Source: Nocardia exalbida NBRC 100660
GTDB taxonomy: Bacteria; Actinomycetota; Actinomycetes; Mycobacteriales; Mycobacteriaceae
DNA length: 64,000 nt
Reading direction: 5' to 3'
Assembly (NCBI RefSeq): GCF_000308575.1
Contig: NZ_BAFZ01000163.1
Location: 1-64,000 of the forward strand
In this document: one piece after another, positions 15,699 through 23,554 of the stretch
How positions within the stretch are numbered: the stretch's first letter is position 1
Layout of the letters: every line of letters starts with the position of its first letter
Notes under the pieces: generated by a model
What the model saw: only the letters and a program-made list of their open reading frames with translations
Told to the model about the DNA's origin: nothing
The model's database searches: none
Program-made: the position numbers and the translations under genes

Positions 15699-17032
15699 CA
15701 GTTCTCGCCCACGGCATCGGCGGCGCAACCGACCTGCCGATCCCGTTGTCGTACGCGCTCATCGGAGCCGCCTGGGCCTTGACCTTCTCGTTCGCGGTGC
15801 TGGTGCTCGCCTGGCGCGAACCCCGGCTCGATTCCCGGTCGCCGGGGGTCGCGCTGCCGCCGGTAGTGCGAGCTGTCGTGGACTCGCGGGCGGTCCGGGT
15901 CGCGATCTCGACGCTGAGCGTGGCTCTCACCTTCGTCGTCGTCGCGATCGGCCTGTTCGGGCCTTCCGACCCGGCGCGCAGCCCCGTCCCCGGTGTCGTC
16001 TACGTCTTCCTGTGGGTCGGTGTCATGGTCGCCTCGCTGATCGCCGGACCCGTGTGGAAGGTCTTGTCACCGGTGCGTGCGGTGCATCGCGCCATCTGCC
16101 TGATGTGGGGGCGTCGGCCCGCCGACGGTTTGGTGCGTTATCCCGATTGTTGGGGACAGTGGCCCGCGGTGCTGGGTTTGTTCTCTTTCGTGTGGCTCGA
16201 ACTGGCCTACCCGGAACCCGGCTCGGTGAGCGCCGTGACCACGTGGTTCGTGGCCTACCTCGTCGTGAGCACGACGGGACTGATCGTGTGCGGCACCGCA
16301 TGGGCCGAGCACGCCGATCCGCTGGAGGTGTACAGCAGTCTGCTGGGCAGGCTGAGCCCGGTCGGCCGGCGCGAGACCGGTGCCCTCGTCCTGCGATCGC
16401 CGTTGGACAACCTGACGGGCACCCCGGTGCGGATCGGCGGGGTGGCCGTGGCCGCCACTTTGCTCGGCTCGACGGCGTTCGACAGCTTCACCACATTCCC
16501 TTCCTGGCGCGGGCTGCTGGCCCACGCCGGTGGCAGCGGATCCGATGTCCTGCCGACCCTCCTGAAGACAGCGGGGCTGCTGGGCTTCATCCTCGTCGTC
16601 GCCGTCGCGTTCCGGACCGCCTCCCGCGCCACCGGCGGCCTCTCCGCGGCCGACCGGACATTGCTTCCGGTTCGCCTCGCCGCCAGCCTGACCCCGATCG
16701 TCGCGGGCTATCTGGTGGCCCACTACCTCACGTTCCTGGTCGAGAAGGGCCAGGCGACGGTGCTTTTGTTCGCGGATCCGTTCGGACGAGGATGGAACCT
16801 CGCCGGCCTCGCCGACCGCGACGTCGCCTACCTCCTGTCCGCCCACCCCGCGGTGCTCGGGACGATCAAGGTGCTGGCCGTGGTGATCGGCCACATCCTC
16901 GGCGTAGCCGCCGCGCACGACCGCTGCCTGCGGCTGCTGCCGCGGGCCCACCGGGTCACCGGTCAACTGGCGCTGATGCTGGTCATGGTGGGTTTCACCT
17001 TCACCGGTCTGTACCTTCTCTTCGAGTCGTGA
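15695..17032 (+). CDS. Polytopic membrane protein of the family often annotated fenitrothion hydrolase
   Basis: The product has 445 residues and about ten membrane helices. The N-terminus LAHGIGGATDLPIPL and the following WREPRLD resemble actinobacterial proteins that are, from memory, labelled fenitrothion hydrolase; I doubt that label describes their physiological role. Conserved-looking His residues sit in WAEHADPLEVYS, VAHYLTF, GHILGVAAAHDR. It overlaps the lipoprotein gene by four bases and ends the operon. Together with the upstream membrane protein and cupredoxin-like lipoprotein it suggests a membrane complex handling a metal or redox cofactor. That link is inference. Confidence 0.7.
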   Translation: MTVLAHGIGGATDLPIPLSYALIGAAWALTFSFAVLVLAWREPRLDSRSPGVALPPVVRAVVDSRAVRVAISTLSVALTFVVVAIGLFGPSDPARSPVPGVVYVFLWVGVMVASLIAGPVWKVLSPVRAVHRAICLMWGRRPADGLVRYPDCWGQWPAVLGLFSFVWLELAYPEPGSVSAVTTWFVAYLVVSTTGLIVCGTAWAEHADPLEVYSSLLGRLSPVGRRETGALVLRSPLDNLTGTPVRIGGVAVAATLLGSTAFDSFTTFPSWRGLLAHAGGSGSDVLPTLLKTAGLLGFILVVAVAFRTASRATGGLSAADRTLLPVRLAASLTPIVAGYLVAHYLTFLVEKGQATVLLFADPFGRGWNLAGLADRDVAYLLSAHPAVLGTIKVLAVVIGHILGVAAAHDRCLRLLPRAHRVTGQLALMLVMVGFTFTGLYLLFES

Positions 17033-17034
17033 CC

Positions 17035-17054
17035 GAGGCGTTCGAACCCGCCTC
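17035..17054 (+). terminator. Possible short terminator hairpin
   Basis: GAGGCG and CGCCTC pair across an eight-base loop just after the stop at 17032. The stem is only six base pairs, so this is a weak call. Confidence 0.3.
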
Positions 17055-17199
17055 CCTGAATCCGGTCAGCGGGCCCCCACCTCGACGAGCGGCGCAATCC
17101 ACCTCGGAAGGGATCCGTGCTGAGCCGCCTGGATCCCATCCGGTGCGAACACGAATTGAAGTGGCGAGCTGAGGCCCGGTGCGCCCGCTCGGTGGTGGC

Positions 17200-18213
17200 T
17201 CAGCTAGTAGGACGCAACGCGATGATCGACCGCGAACCCGCCGGGACGACCGAGCCGACCTGGAGGCGGGCCGACTCGGCCAGCGCGCTCACTTGGTCGA
17301 GGGTGCGTTCCCGGCCGCGGACGTAGCAGAGCATCCGGAGATCTCCCTCGGTGTCCGGCGGCCCGCCGGCGGTATCGCCGATGTGGTCGACGACGAGCAC
17401 CCTTCCCGTCTCCGAGGCCGCCTCGGCGCAGCGCTGCAAGATGCGGACCGCGGCCTCGTCGTCCCAGTCGTGCAGGACACCGGAGAGCAGATAGCCGCCC
17501 GCTCCGGCGGGAAGGGGATCGAAGAAGCTGCCGACCTGTGCGTCGGCTCGATGGGCCAGTCCGGCGGAGGCGATGGCCCGGTCCGCGCGGGCCACCGGGC
17601 CGGGCAGGTCGATGACTGTCCCGCGCAGTGCGCCGTGGGTGCGAAGGAGGGCGATGAGCAGGCTGGCGTCGCCGCCGCCCACGTCGATGACGTGCCCCAG
17701 TGCGCCCCATGGGTAGGCGTCGGCCACCGCGGGCGCGTCATGCACCAGCCGGGCTCCCATCAGCGCGTCGAAAGACGCTCCCAGCCCCGGGTCTGCGGAC
17801 AGATCGTCCCAGAACGGGCGGCCGAACTGACGTGGGAACGCGGGTTCACCGGTGCGAACGGTGTGCAACAGCTGCACGAAGCACAGATCGGCGCGTCCGA
17901 CGGCGCCTTCCAGATCGATCCAGCGTCGCACTCCTTCCGGATGATCGTCGCGCAGGCGCTCACCCAACGCCGTCAGGCCGTAAATACCGGGATCCACACG
18001 AGACAACACCCCGGCGGTCACGAGGTGGTCCAAGAGGCGTCCCAGCGCGTCCCGGTCCGCGTCCACCACCGTGGTCAGCGCCTGGGCCGTCCGTGTGCCC
18101 GCGGCGATGTGGTCGGCCAGCCGCAGCGTCGCCGCCACCCGGATGGCCATGGGGGTCACCAAATCGGCAGCAGCCCACAGCGCTCCACCCCACTCCGTCG
18201 GCTCCTCGGCCAT
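17200..18213 (-). CDS. SAM-dependent O-methyltransferase (plant-type OMT family)
   Basis: The product has 337 residues. An N-terminal winged-helix dimerisation domain (about 10-100) is followed by a Rossmann methyltransferase domain. Motif I is HVIDVGGGDASLL (about 170-182) and the catalytic-region motif is LSGVLHDWDDEAAVRIL (about 240-256), with the HDWDD typical of small-molecule O-methyltransferases. GAGGAGG five bases upstream fixes ATG 18213. The gene lies 44 bases after the DosS-type kinase gene and is probably in the same transcript, suggesting hypoxia-linked expression. The acceptor is unknown. Confidence 0.88.
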   Translation of the reverse strand: MAEEPTEWGGALWAAADLVTPMAIRVAATLRLADHIAAGTRTAQALTTVVDADRDALGRLLDHLVTAGVLSRVDPGIYGLTALGERLRDDHPEGVRRWIDLEGAVGRADLCFVQLLHTVRTGEPAFPRQFGRPFWDDLSADPGLGASFDALMGARLVHDAPAVADAYPWGALGHVIDVGGGDASLLIALLRTHGALRGTVIDLPGPVARADRAIASAGLAHRADAQVGSFFDPLPAGAGGYLLSGVLHDWDDEAAVRILQRCAEAASETGRVLVVDHIGDTAGGPPDTEGDLRMLCYVRGRERTLDQVSALAESARLQVGSVVPAGSRSIIALRPTS

Positions 18214-18257
18214 GACCCTCCTCGTTCGGCAATGCGCCCTTACCGGACTCTCGATGA

Positions 18258-20030
18258 TCAGCGCAGCGGCACTGTCCAGCACAATCGGGTGCCCGCTGGG
18301 TTGCCGTCCGGGCTGGTACCCGCCGTGACGGTGAAAGTTCCGGCGGCCTGCTCGGCGCGCCGGGCCAGATTGGTCAGTCCGCTCGGCGTCACATCGGCGG
18401 GCATACCGCGTCCGTCGTCCTCGATGACGACGGTCAGGTCGTCGGCCACGGTGATCTCGATCGCGATGGTGTCGGCGCCGGAGTGCCGCACGGCGTTGCT
18501 GACTGCTTCGCGGACAACGGCTTCGGCGTGGTCGGCCAGTTCCGGGTCGATCACCGAGAGGGGACCGGTGATGCGCACGGAGGTGCGCAGTCCACCGGCG
18601 TCGGTCTGCTGCCGGATGGCTTCCTCGATGCGTTGGCGGACTTGCGCGCCGTGGCTGTCGCCGCCGTGCAGGTCGAAGATGGAGGTGCGGATCTCCTGGA
18701 CCACGTCTTGCAGGTCGTTGATGGCGTCGGTGAGGCGTTCGCGCACCTCGGGGACGCGGGTGCGGGGCACGGTGCCTTGCAGGCTCAATCCGACGGCGAA
18801 CAGGCGCTGGATGACGTGGTCGTGCAGGTCGCGGGCGATGCGGTCGCGGTCGGAGAGGATGTCCAGCTCCCGCATGCGCTGTTGGGCGTCGGCCAGCCGC
18901 ATCGCCAGAGCGGCTTGGTCGGTGAAGGCGGCGGTCAATGCGAGGATCTCGTCGTCATAGGGCGCCGACTCCACCGCGCGCAGCGCCACCAACACGCCGA
19001 CGGTGGAGTCGGAGGTTTGCATGGGCAACACCAGGGCGGGTCCGGCGGCGGGGAAGATCTTGCCGAGATCGGCGCGGCGCGCGTCGTCGACTCGTTGCGG
19101 AGAACGCAAGCCGAACGCCTGGCCGATCGTGGTGTCGCCGAGGGGGAGTTTGATCAGCCGCTGATCGTCCGCGCTGCCCGCGGTGTGGGTGATCAGGAGT
19201 TCGGTGATCTCCCCGGGCGGGCTCTCGGGGTCCGGGACGACCGCCAGGAAGGTCTGTTGCGAGCCGGTGAGTCGGCAGGTGGCCTGCACGAGGTCGGTGA
19301 GGACTCGGTCGGGTGCGGTGCCTGCGAGGAATTCGGTGGTGATGTCGCGGGTGGCTTCGATCCAGGCTTGCCGGGTGCGGGCGGATTCGTAGAGGTGTGC
19401 GTTGTCGATCGCGATGCCGGCGGCGGCGGCGAGGGCTCGCACGATGACTTCGTCGTCTTCGGTGAAGGGCTGGCCGCCGGTTTTCTCGGTGAGGTAGAGG
19501 TTGCCGAACACTTCGTCGCGGATGCGGACGGGTACGCCGAGAAAGGTGCGCATCGGTGGGTGGTGGGCGGGGAAGCCGACCGAGGAGGGGTGGTCGGCGA
19601 GGTTGTCCAGCCGGATGGGTTTGGGTTGGCTGAACAGTAGTCCGAGTACGCCGTGGCCTTGGGGGAGGTCACCGATTCGTTCGCGGGTGGGTTCGTCGAT
19701 GCCTTCGTAGATGAACTGGGTGAGTTGCTGGTCGTGGCCGCGGACACCGAGTGCGCCGTAGCGCGCGTCGACCAGGGAGATCGCGGTGTGCACGATGGTG
19801 CGCAACGTGCGGTCCAGATCCAGGCCGGAGGTGACGGTGAGCATGGCCTCGACCAGGCCGTCCATCCGGTCGCGGGCGTCGATGATCTGCTCGATGCGGT
19901 CTTTGACCTCGCCGAGCAGTTCGCGCAACCGCAGTTGCGAGAGCGTGTCACGCACCGAATAGGCGTCGGCCGACGCGTAATCGGTCGGCTGCGCTGCCCC
20001 TGGAACGCCGTCAGCGCGGCTGCTCGCCAT
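18258..20030 (-). CDS. DosS/DosT-type redox sensor histidine kinase
   Basis: The product has 590 residues. Two GAF domains (about 60-205 and 230-380) precede a HisKA_3 dimerisation domain with phospho-acceptor His403 in ARDLHDHVIQRLFAVGL and an HATPase (Asn512 in AVSNAVRHS; DDGRGMP at 538-544). GAF-A contains VGFPAHHPPMRTFLGVPVR, which in mycobacterial DosS/DosT carries the proximal haem histidine (here His156 or His157). The protein is therefore likely a haem sensor of O2, NO or CO. It starts 38 bases after the DosR gene, its obvious partner. No membrane helix is present. Confidence 0.92.
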   Translation of the reverse strand: MASSRADGVPGAAQPTDYASADAYSVRDTLSQLRLRELLGEVKDRIEQIIDARDRMDGLVEAMLTVTSGLDLDRTLRTIVHTAISLVDARYGALGVRGHDQQLTQFIYEGIDEPTRERIGDLPQGHGVLGLLFSQPKPIRLDNLADHPSSVGFPAHHPPMRTFLGVPVRIRDEVFGNLYLTEKTGGQPFTEDDEVIVRALAAAAGIAIDNAHLYESARTRQAWIEATRDITTEFLAGTAPDRVLTDLVQATCRLTGSQQTFLAVVPDPESPPGEITELLITHTAGSADDQRLIKLPLGDTTIGQAFGLRSPQRVDDARRADLGKIFPAAGPALVLPMQTSDSTVGVLVALRAVESAPYDDEILALTAAFTDQAALAMRLADAQQRMRELDILSDRDRIARDLHDHVIQRLFAVGLSLQGTVPRTRVPEVRERLTDAINDLQDVVQEIRTSIFDLHGGDSHGAQVRQRIEEAIRQQTDAGGLRTSVRITGPLSVIDPELADHAEAVVREAVSNAVRHSGADTIAIEITVADDLTVVIEDDGRGMPADVTPSGLTNLARRAEQAAGTFTVTAGTSPDGNPAGTRLCWTVPLR

Positions 20031-20068
20031 TGCTCCAGGATATTTCACCCCGTGGCGGAAATGAACGA

Positions 20069-20725
20069 TCAGAAGTCGATGGTGGAGCCGGGTGAACGGG
20101 AGCGGAGTTTGGAGGCGTAGACCGCGGCCTGAGTGCGCCGTTCCAGCCCGAGTTTGGCGAGCAGCCGGGAGACGTAGTTCTTCACGGTTTTCTCGGCGAG
20201 GAACATGCGCTGCGCGATTTGCCGGTTGGTCAGTCCTTCGCCGAGGAGATCGAGGAGTTTGCGTTCCTGCTCGGTGAGGCCGGCCAGGGGACCGTCCTGG
20301 TCGGTGTTGGCGCGCAGTCGTTGCATGAGGGCGGCGGCGGCGCGGTTGTCCAGCAGGGAGCGGCCTGCGCCGACTTCCTTGATGGCCTTGGCCAGCTCCA
20401 TGCCCTTGATGTCCTTGACCACATAACCGCTGGCCCCGGCCAGGATCGCGTCGAGCATGGCTTGTTCGTCGGTGAACGAGGTGAGGATCAGGCAGCGCAG
20501 GTCGTCGAGTTTGGACAGCAGGTCGCGGCACAGCTCGATGCCGTTGCCGTCGGGCAGGCGCACGTCGAGCACGGCGACGTCGGGGCGGAGTGCGGGGATG
20601 CGGGCGAGTGCCTGGGCGACGTCGCCCGCTTCGCCGATCACCGACAGTTCCGGGTCGTCGGAGAGCAGGTCGGCGAGGCCGCGACGGACGATCTCGTGAT
20701 CGTCGACCAGAAACACCGTGATCAT
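20069..20725 (-). CDS. DosR/DevR response regulator
   Basis: The product has 218 residues, a NarL/LuxR-type regulator close to mycobacterial DosR. The receiver phosphorylation site is Asp54 (AVLDVRLPDG), with Asp8-Asp9 in the acid pocket. The C-terminal helix-turn-helix (about 148-205) contains MFLAEKTVKNYVSRLLAKLG, where Lys179, Lys182 and Asn183 correspond to the DNA-contacting residues of DosR. This means the DosR box consensus should apply here. The DosS-type kinase gene follows. A box-like palindrome lies 65-76 bases upstream of the start, indicating likely autoregulation. Confidence 0.93.
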   Translation of the reverse strand: MITVFLVDDHEIVRRGLADLLSDDPELSVIGEAGDVAQALARIPALRPDVAVLDVRLPDGNGIELCRDLLSKLDDLRCLILTSFTDEQAMLDAILAGASGYVVKDIKGMELAKAIKEVGAGRSLLDNRAAAALMQRLRANTDQDGPLAGLTEQERKLLDLLGEGLTNRQIAQRMFLAEKTVKNYVSRLLAKLGLERRTQAAVYASKLRSRSPGSTIDF

Positions 20726-20787
20726 GATGGTGTCCAATCCGGGAGCGGGTGTGTGGTCGACACTACGCAGGGGGCGGAAGGCTCGGT

Positions 20788-20803
20788 ACGGACCAAAGTC
20801 CTT
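20788..20803. promoter_or_regulatory. DosR-box-like palindrome upstream of the DosR gene
   Basis: On the minus strand the core reads GGACTTTGGTCC (20790-20801). Against the core consensus GGGACTWWAGTCCC, 11 of 14 positions match. Its centre is about 70 bases upstream of ATG 20725, similar to the other two sites in this block. Confidence 0.6.
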
Positions 20804-20888
20804 TTCCCGGCCGAATAGGCATCGCAGAAGGGGCGGGCCCATCGTGAATTCGCGCAGCCGCGTCGTGCTGCGCGCGGCGCGCTGCGAA

Positions 20889-20966
20889 ATGCGCGGCGCG
20901 GCTGGGGACGACGCGCCGGAAGCCGGCATGCGCGGCGCGGCTGGGGACGACGCGCCGGAAGCCGGC
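20889..20966. repeat. Exact 39-base tandem duplication
   Basis: Positions 20889-20927 are repeated identically at 20928-20966. The unit is 87% GC-rich-looking coding-like DNA whose length is a multiple of three, but it lies between the DUF2267 and DosR genes and no gene is supported across it. It may be a recent slippage event or a variable-number repeat. Confidence 0.85.
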
Positions 20967-20984
20967 CCGCCGCAGGGGATCGGG

Positions 20985-21641
20985 TCAGCGCGTGGGTGCC
21001 TCGGAGCGGGCGAGTCCTTCGGCGATCAGGATCCGGTGGGCTTGCCGGGCGGCGGAAAGCTGCTCGGTATCGCCCGCGTCGCCACCAGAAGTCGCTTCGA
21101 GGCTGCGGGCGAGCACCGTCACCGCGTCGGTGAGTGCCCGCAGGCGGCTGTCCAGTTCGTCGAGACGGGGCGATTCCGATGGCCGGATCGCGGTCTTCTC
21201 CGGCAAGGTGCCCGCCAGGTCGGTTCCGCGCAGTACCGCCCGCAGATCTTCCGGCAGCCAGGCGAACACGTGATCGAGCTGTCCGGGAGAGAACAAGTCG
21301 GCCAGCGCGTCGGTCACCGCGCCCGCGAGCGCGTAGGCCTCGTCCCTGGAGACGCCCGCTTCCCGCGCGAACTGATCGACGAACGAGGGTACGTCGTGCG
21401 AAACGGGGACGTGCGCGGGAACCCAGCCCTCGTAGTAGATCCCGCGCAGGAGTTCGGGCAGCTGGGCGCTCAGGTGCGCGGAGGCGTTGACGCCGATGCG
21501 GTCACGAACGGTGTGCAGCCAGGCGCGCAAGGCGCGGTGCGCGAAGGGCCGGTCTTCGGTGGCGAGCCCGTCGGCGAGAGTGCGCAGCCATTCGTGCGCG
21601 GTGTGTATCGCGGGTGCGAGGGGGTCGCGGTGGTAGCTCAT
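20985..21641 (-). CDS. DUF2267 family protein
   Basis: The product has 218 residues and is almost all helical. A DUF2267-like region (about 10-135) contains the repeat pattern HEWLRTLADGL to RALRAWLHTVRDRIG, LPELLRGIYYEGW and VTDALADLFSPGQLDHVFAWLP. A C-terminal helix may form a coil. The function of DUF2267 is not established; members often lie near stress and hypoxia genes. GAAAGG about eight bases upstream favours ATG 21641 over a GTG at 21686. The gene follows the nitroreductase by 45 bases and probably shares its promoter with the DosR-like box. Confidence 0.85.
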   Translation of the reverse strand: MSYHRDPLAPAIHTAHEWLRTLADGLATEDRPFAHRALRAWLHTVRDRIGVNASAHLSAQLPELLRGIYYEGWVPAHVPVSHDVPSFVDQFAREAGVSRDEAYALAGAVTDALADLFSPGQLDHVFAWLPEDLRAVLRGTDLAGTLPEKTAIRPSESPRLDELDSRLRALTDAVTVLARSLEATSGGDAGDTEQLSAARQAHRILIAEGLARSEAPTR

Positions 21642-21686
21642 GGGGGTGCCTTTCACGGGTGAATCGTGGTTATCGGATGTCGCCAC

Positions 21687-22709
21687 CTAGGTCTCAGGGG
21701 TCCAGCGCGAACCGGTGACGGTGAAGATGTCGGTCACCGGTCGTCGCGGGGTCGGCGGGATCATGTCCGTGTCGTCGGGCGCGGTTCCGATGCGGATCAG
21801 CACCTGCGGGGTGGCCGGGCGCGGGACCAGACCGCCGAGCAGTCCGCGCGTTGTCGGCAGTTCGGTGATGTGGGTCAGCGCGCAGGTCCCCAGCCCCGCG
21901 GCGGTGCATTCCAGCAGCACGGCCGACAACGCTTCACCGGTGCGCAGCCACTGCGTCACCGAATCGCCTTCGGTGCCGAGCACCACCAGCCGCGCGCGAT
22001 CCTCCTGCCGGGCGCGTCGCATCGATTGCGTAGCCGGAGGGAACGCGCGGCCGACTCCGACCCGAGCGAATTCCGCGTCCGACACCAGGGCGGCGGCGGG
22101 CACGCCCTCGGGGTTCTCGGAATGCCCTGTCCACCATTCCAATTCGGTCTGGTACAGCAAGTCGTGCCTGCGTAGCGCACCGACCTGCTCGGAGGCGGCG
22201 GCCAGCCGGGGCCGGACGCTGTCGTCCAAGACGCTGAGTTCCACCTCGTGCGGGGAGGTGAGCATCCGCAGCCGGGGGAGCACGTCGGCGAAGCCGTCGG
22301 GTTCGGTCATCGGCAGCCGGTCGGTGCGTCGCCGGTCGATGGCGAGTGCTCGGCCGTGGATTCCCTCGGGCGGGTCGGCCCACGGCTGGAATTCGATCAC
22401 CGCCAGGTGGTCGGGTCGCTGCCGGTCGGGTACACGCGTCGTGTCGGTGTGCCAGCCCCGGTCGGCGAAGGTGGTTCGCGCGTGATGCAGCACGGCTCCG
22501 CAGCTGATCACCAGCTGGCGTCCGTGCGGATCGGTCGAGGGCAGTAGCCGGTCGGCGTCGGTGTAGAGGTGCAGGCGCGTGCCGTCGAAGATCCAGCGCC
22601 ATGGTTGGGTGTTGTGCACCGACGGCGCGCGCGTCGCGAGCCGCAGCGCGGCCAGCATCACCCGATGATCGGGTACCGGGAGGCCGGGTGCTTCGTCGTT
22701 CGCGGTCAT
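21687..22709 (-). CDS. Acg-like nitroreductase family protein
   Basis: The product has 340 residues. It shows the double-length nitroreductase-like architecture of mycobacterial Acg and relatives: an N-terminal ATRAPSVHNTQPWRW motif (about 26-40), a central RRTDRLPM, and a C-terminal half ending with PQVLIRIGTAP. In Mycobacterium, Acg-type proteins are strongly DosR-induced and may bind and sequester FMN rather than reduce nitro compounds. A DosR-like box lies about 58 bases upstream of the start. It leads an operon with the DUF2267 gene. Confidence 0.9.
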   Translation of the reverse strand: MTANDEAPGLPVPDHRVMLAALRLATRAPSVHNTQPWRWIFDGTRLHLYTDADRLLPSTDPHGRQLVISCGAVLHHARTTFADRGWHTDTTRVPDRQRPDHLAVIEFQPWADPPEGIHGRALAIDRRRTDRLPMTEPDGFADVLPRLRMLTSPHEVELSVLDDSVRPRLAAASEQVGALRRHDLLYQTELEWWTGHSENPEGVPAAALVSDAEFARVGVGRAFPPATQSMRRARQEDRARLVVLGTEGDSVTQWLRTGEALSAVLLECTAAGLGTCALTHITELPTTRGLLGGLVPRPATPQVLIRIGTAPDDTDMIPPTPRRPVTDIFTVTGSRWTPET

Positions 22710-22766
22710 GCTTCGAGTCTTCGCGCGATCGCCGCGGCGGACTACGGGCGTTCCGCCCGGGACGCA

Positions 22767-22780
22767 GGGTCCTTGGTCCC
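22767..22780. promoter_or_regulatory. DosR-box-like palindrome upstream of the nitroreductase
   Basis: The minus strand reads GGGACCAAGGACCC, matching 11 of 14 positions of the DosR core consensus GGGACTWWAGTCCC. The centre is about 64 bases upstream of ATG 22709. Confidence 0.55.
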
Positions 22781-22833
22781 CGCGCGTCCGGCACCGGAGC
22801 GGACCGGGGCCCCACCGCCGTGACCTTCACGTC

Positions 22834-23100
22834 CTACTCCTCGGTCTCCGCCACACGGGTACGCAGGATCGCCACGCCCCACCACAACAGGCGGACCGCG
22901 AGACCGGCGTAGATCAGGACAGCGAGGTACACCAAGCCCGCGCCGTAGTCGCGGGCCCATGCGGGCAGCAACACCACGACCGCGGCCGGCATCGCGAGCA
23001 GCATGATCGTTGCGACCACCACCGCGGGAACCGCCAGCGGAGCGGCGTCCGGGTCCGGGGTTCCGCCGGACGAGGGTCGGGGGATGAACCGGGGTGACAT
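22834..23100 (-). CDS. Small two- to three-helix membrane protein
   Basis: The product has 88 residues. A Pro-rich N-terminus is followed by hydrophobic segments at about 23-43 and 50-72. It ends VAETEE. The start at 23100 is chosen because longer versions add an unlikely basic leader; no strong ribosome binding site is visible. No family is recognised. A DosR-like box about 65 bases upstream suggests it belongs to the hypoxia-induced set with the nitroreductase and DosR genes. Confidence 0.65.
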   Translation of the reverse strand: MSPRFIPRPSSGGTPDPDAAPLAVPAVVVATIMLLAMPAAVVVLLPAWARDYGAGLVYLAVLIYAGLAVRLLWWGVAILRTRVAETEE

Positions 23101-23158
23101 AGCACACAGTCTGTTCCCGCGGTGGTTCCGGCGGGAGGGTACTGCTGCCCGTAAGCGT

Positions 23159-23172
23159 GGGGCGAACGTCCC
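23159..23172. promoter_or_regulatory. DosR-box-like palindrome upstream of the small membrane protein
   Basis: The minus strand reads GGGACGTTCGCCCC, 11 of 14 matches to the DosR core consensus. The centre is about 65 bases upstream of ATG 23100, the same distance as for the nitroreductase. Confidence 0.5.
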
Positions 23173-23554
23173 GATGTGGGTGTGACCTCGGCCGACCTCA
23201 GCGAGCGGTGGCGGGGCGATTCGGCAGCGCCACCGGCCGCCGCTACCTTCTCGCCGGTCGTTCGAGGGCCCTCCGCGCAGCAGTGCGCTGCCTACCACGA
23301 GACCGACGGCCCCCCACGCCACGTTCTCGGTCGGCGCGGCGAGACCGACGCCGGGCGGGTTCGCGAAGGGAGTGGGGAACCGTTCTCCACTCAGGCCGTT
23401 GACCGTATGCGGGACGGCGTTGACGAGCAGTGGTCACCACGACCCTCGCCGCATGGGACGACGCCCCCGACGCCTACCGCGCCCGAACCACCGAACTCGT
23501 CCTTCACCGCCCGCCCCTCGGGTCGGCGTAAGGGCCGCCTGCCGGCCCGCATGC
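23173..23554. other. Intergenic region between the hypoxia block and the IclR gene
   Basis: This stretch of about 380 bases has open frames with Arg/Pro-rich, low-credibility products. I see no gene, RNA or clear terminator in it. Confidence 0.5.

Noticed and set aside
17041..17054. TTCGAACC sequence resembling a tRNA T-loop
   Set aside because: No acceptor stem, anticodon arm or D-arm can be built around it; it only forms a six-base-pair hairpin.
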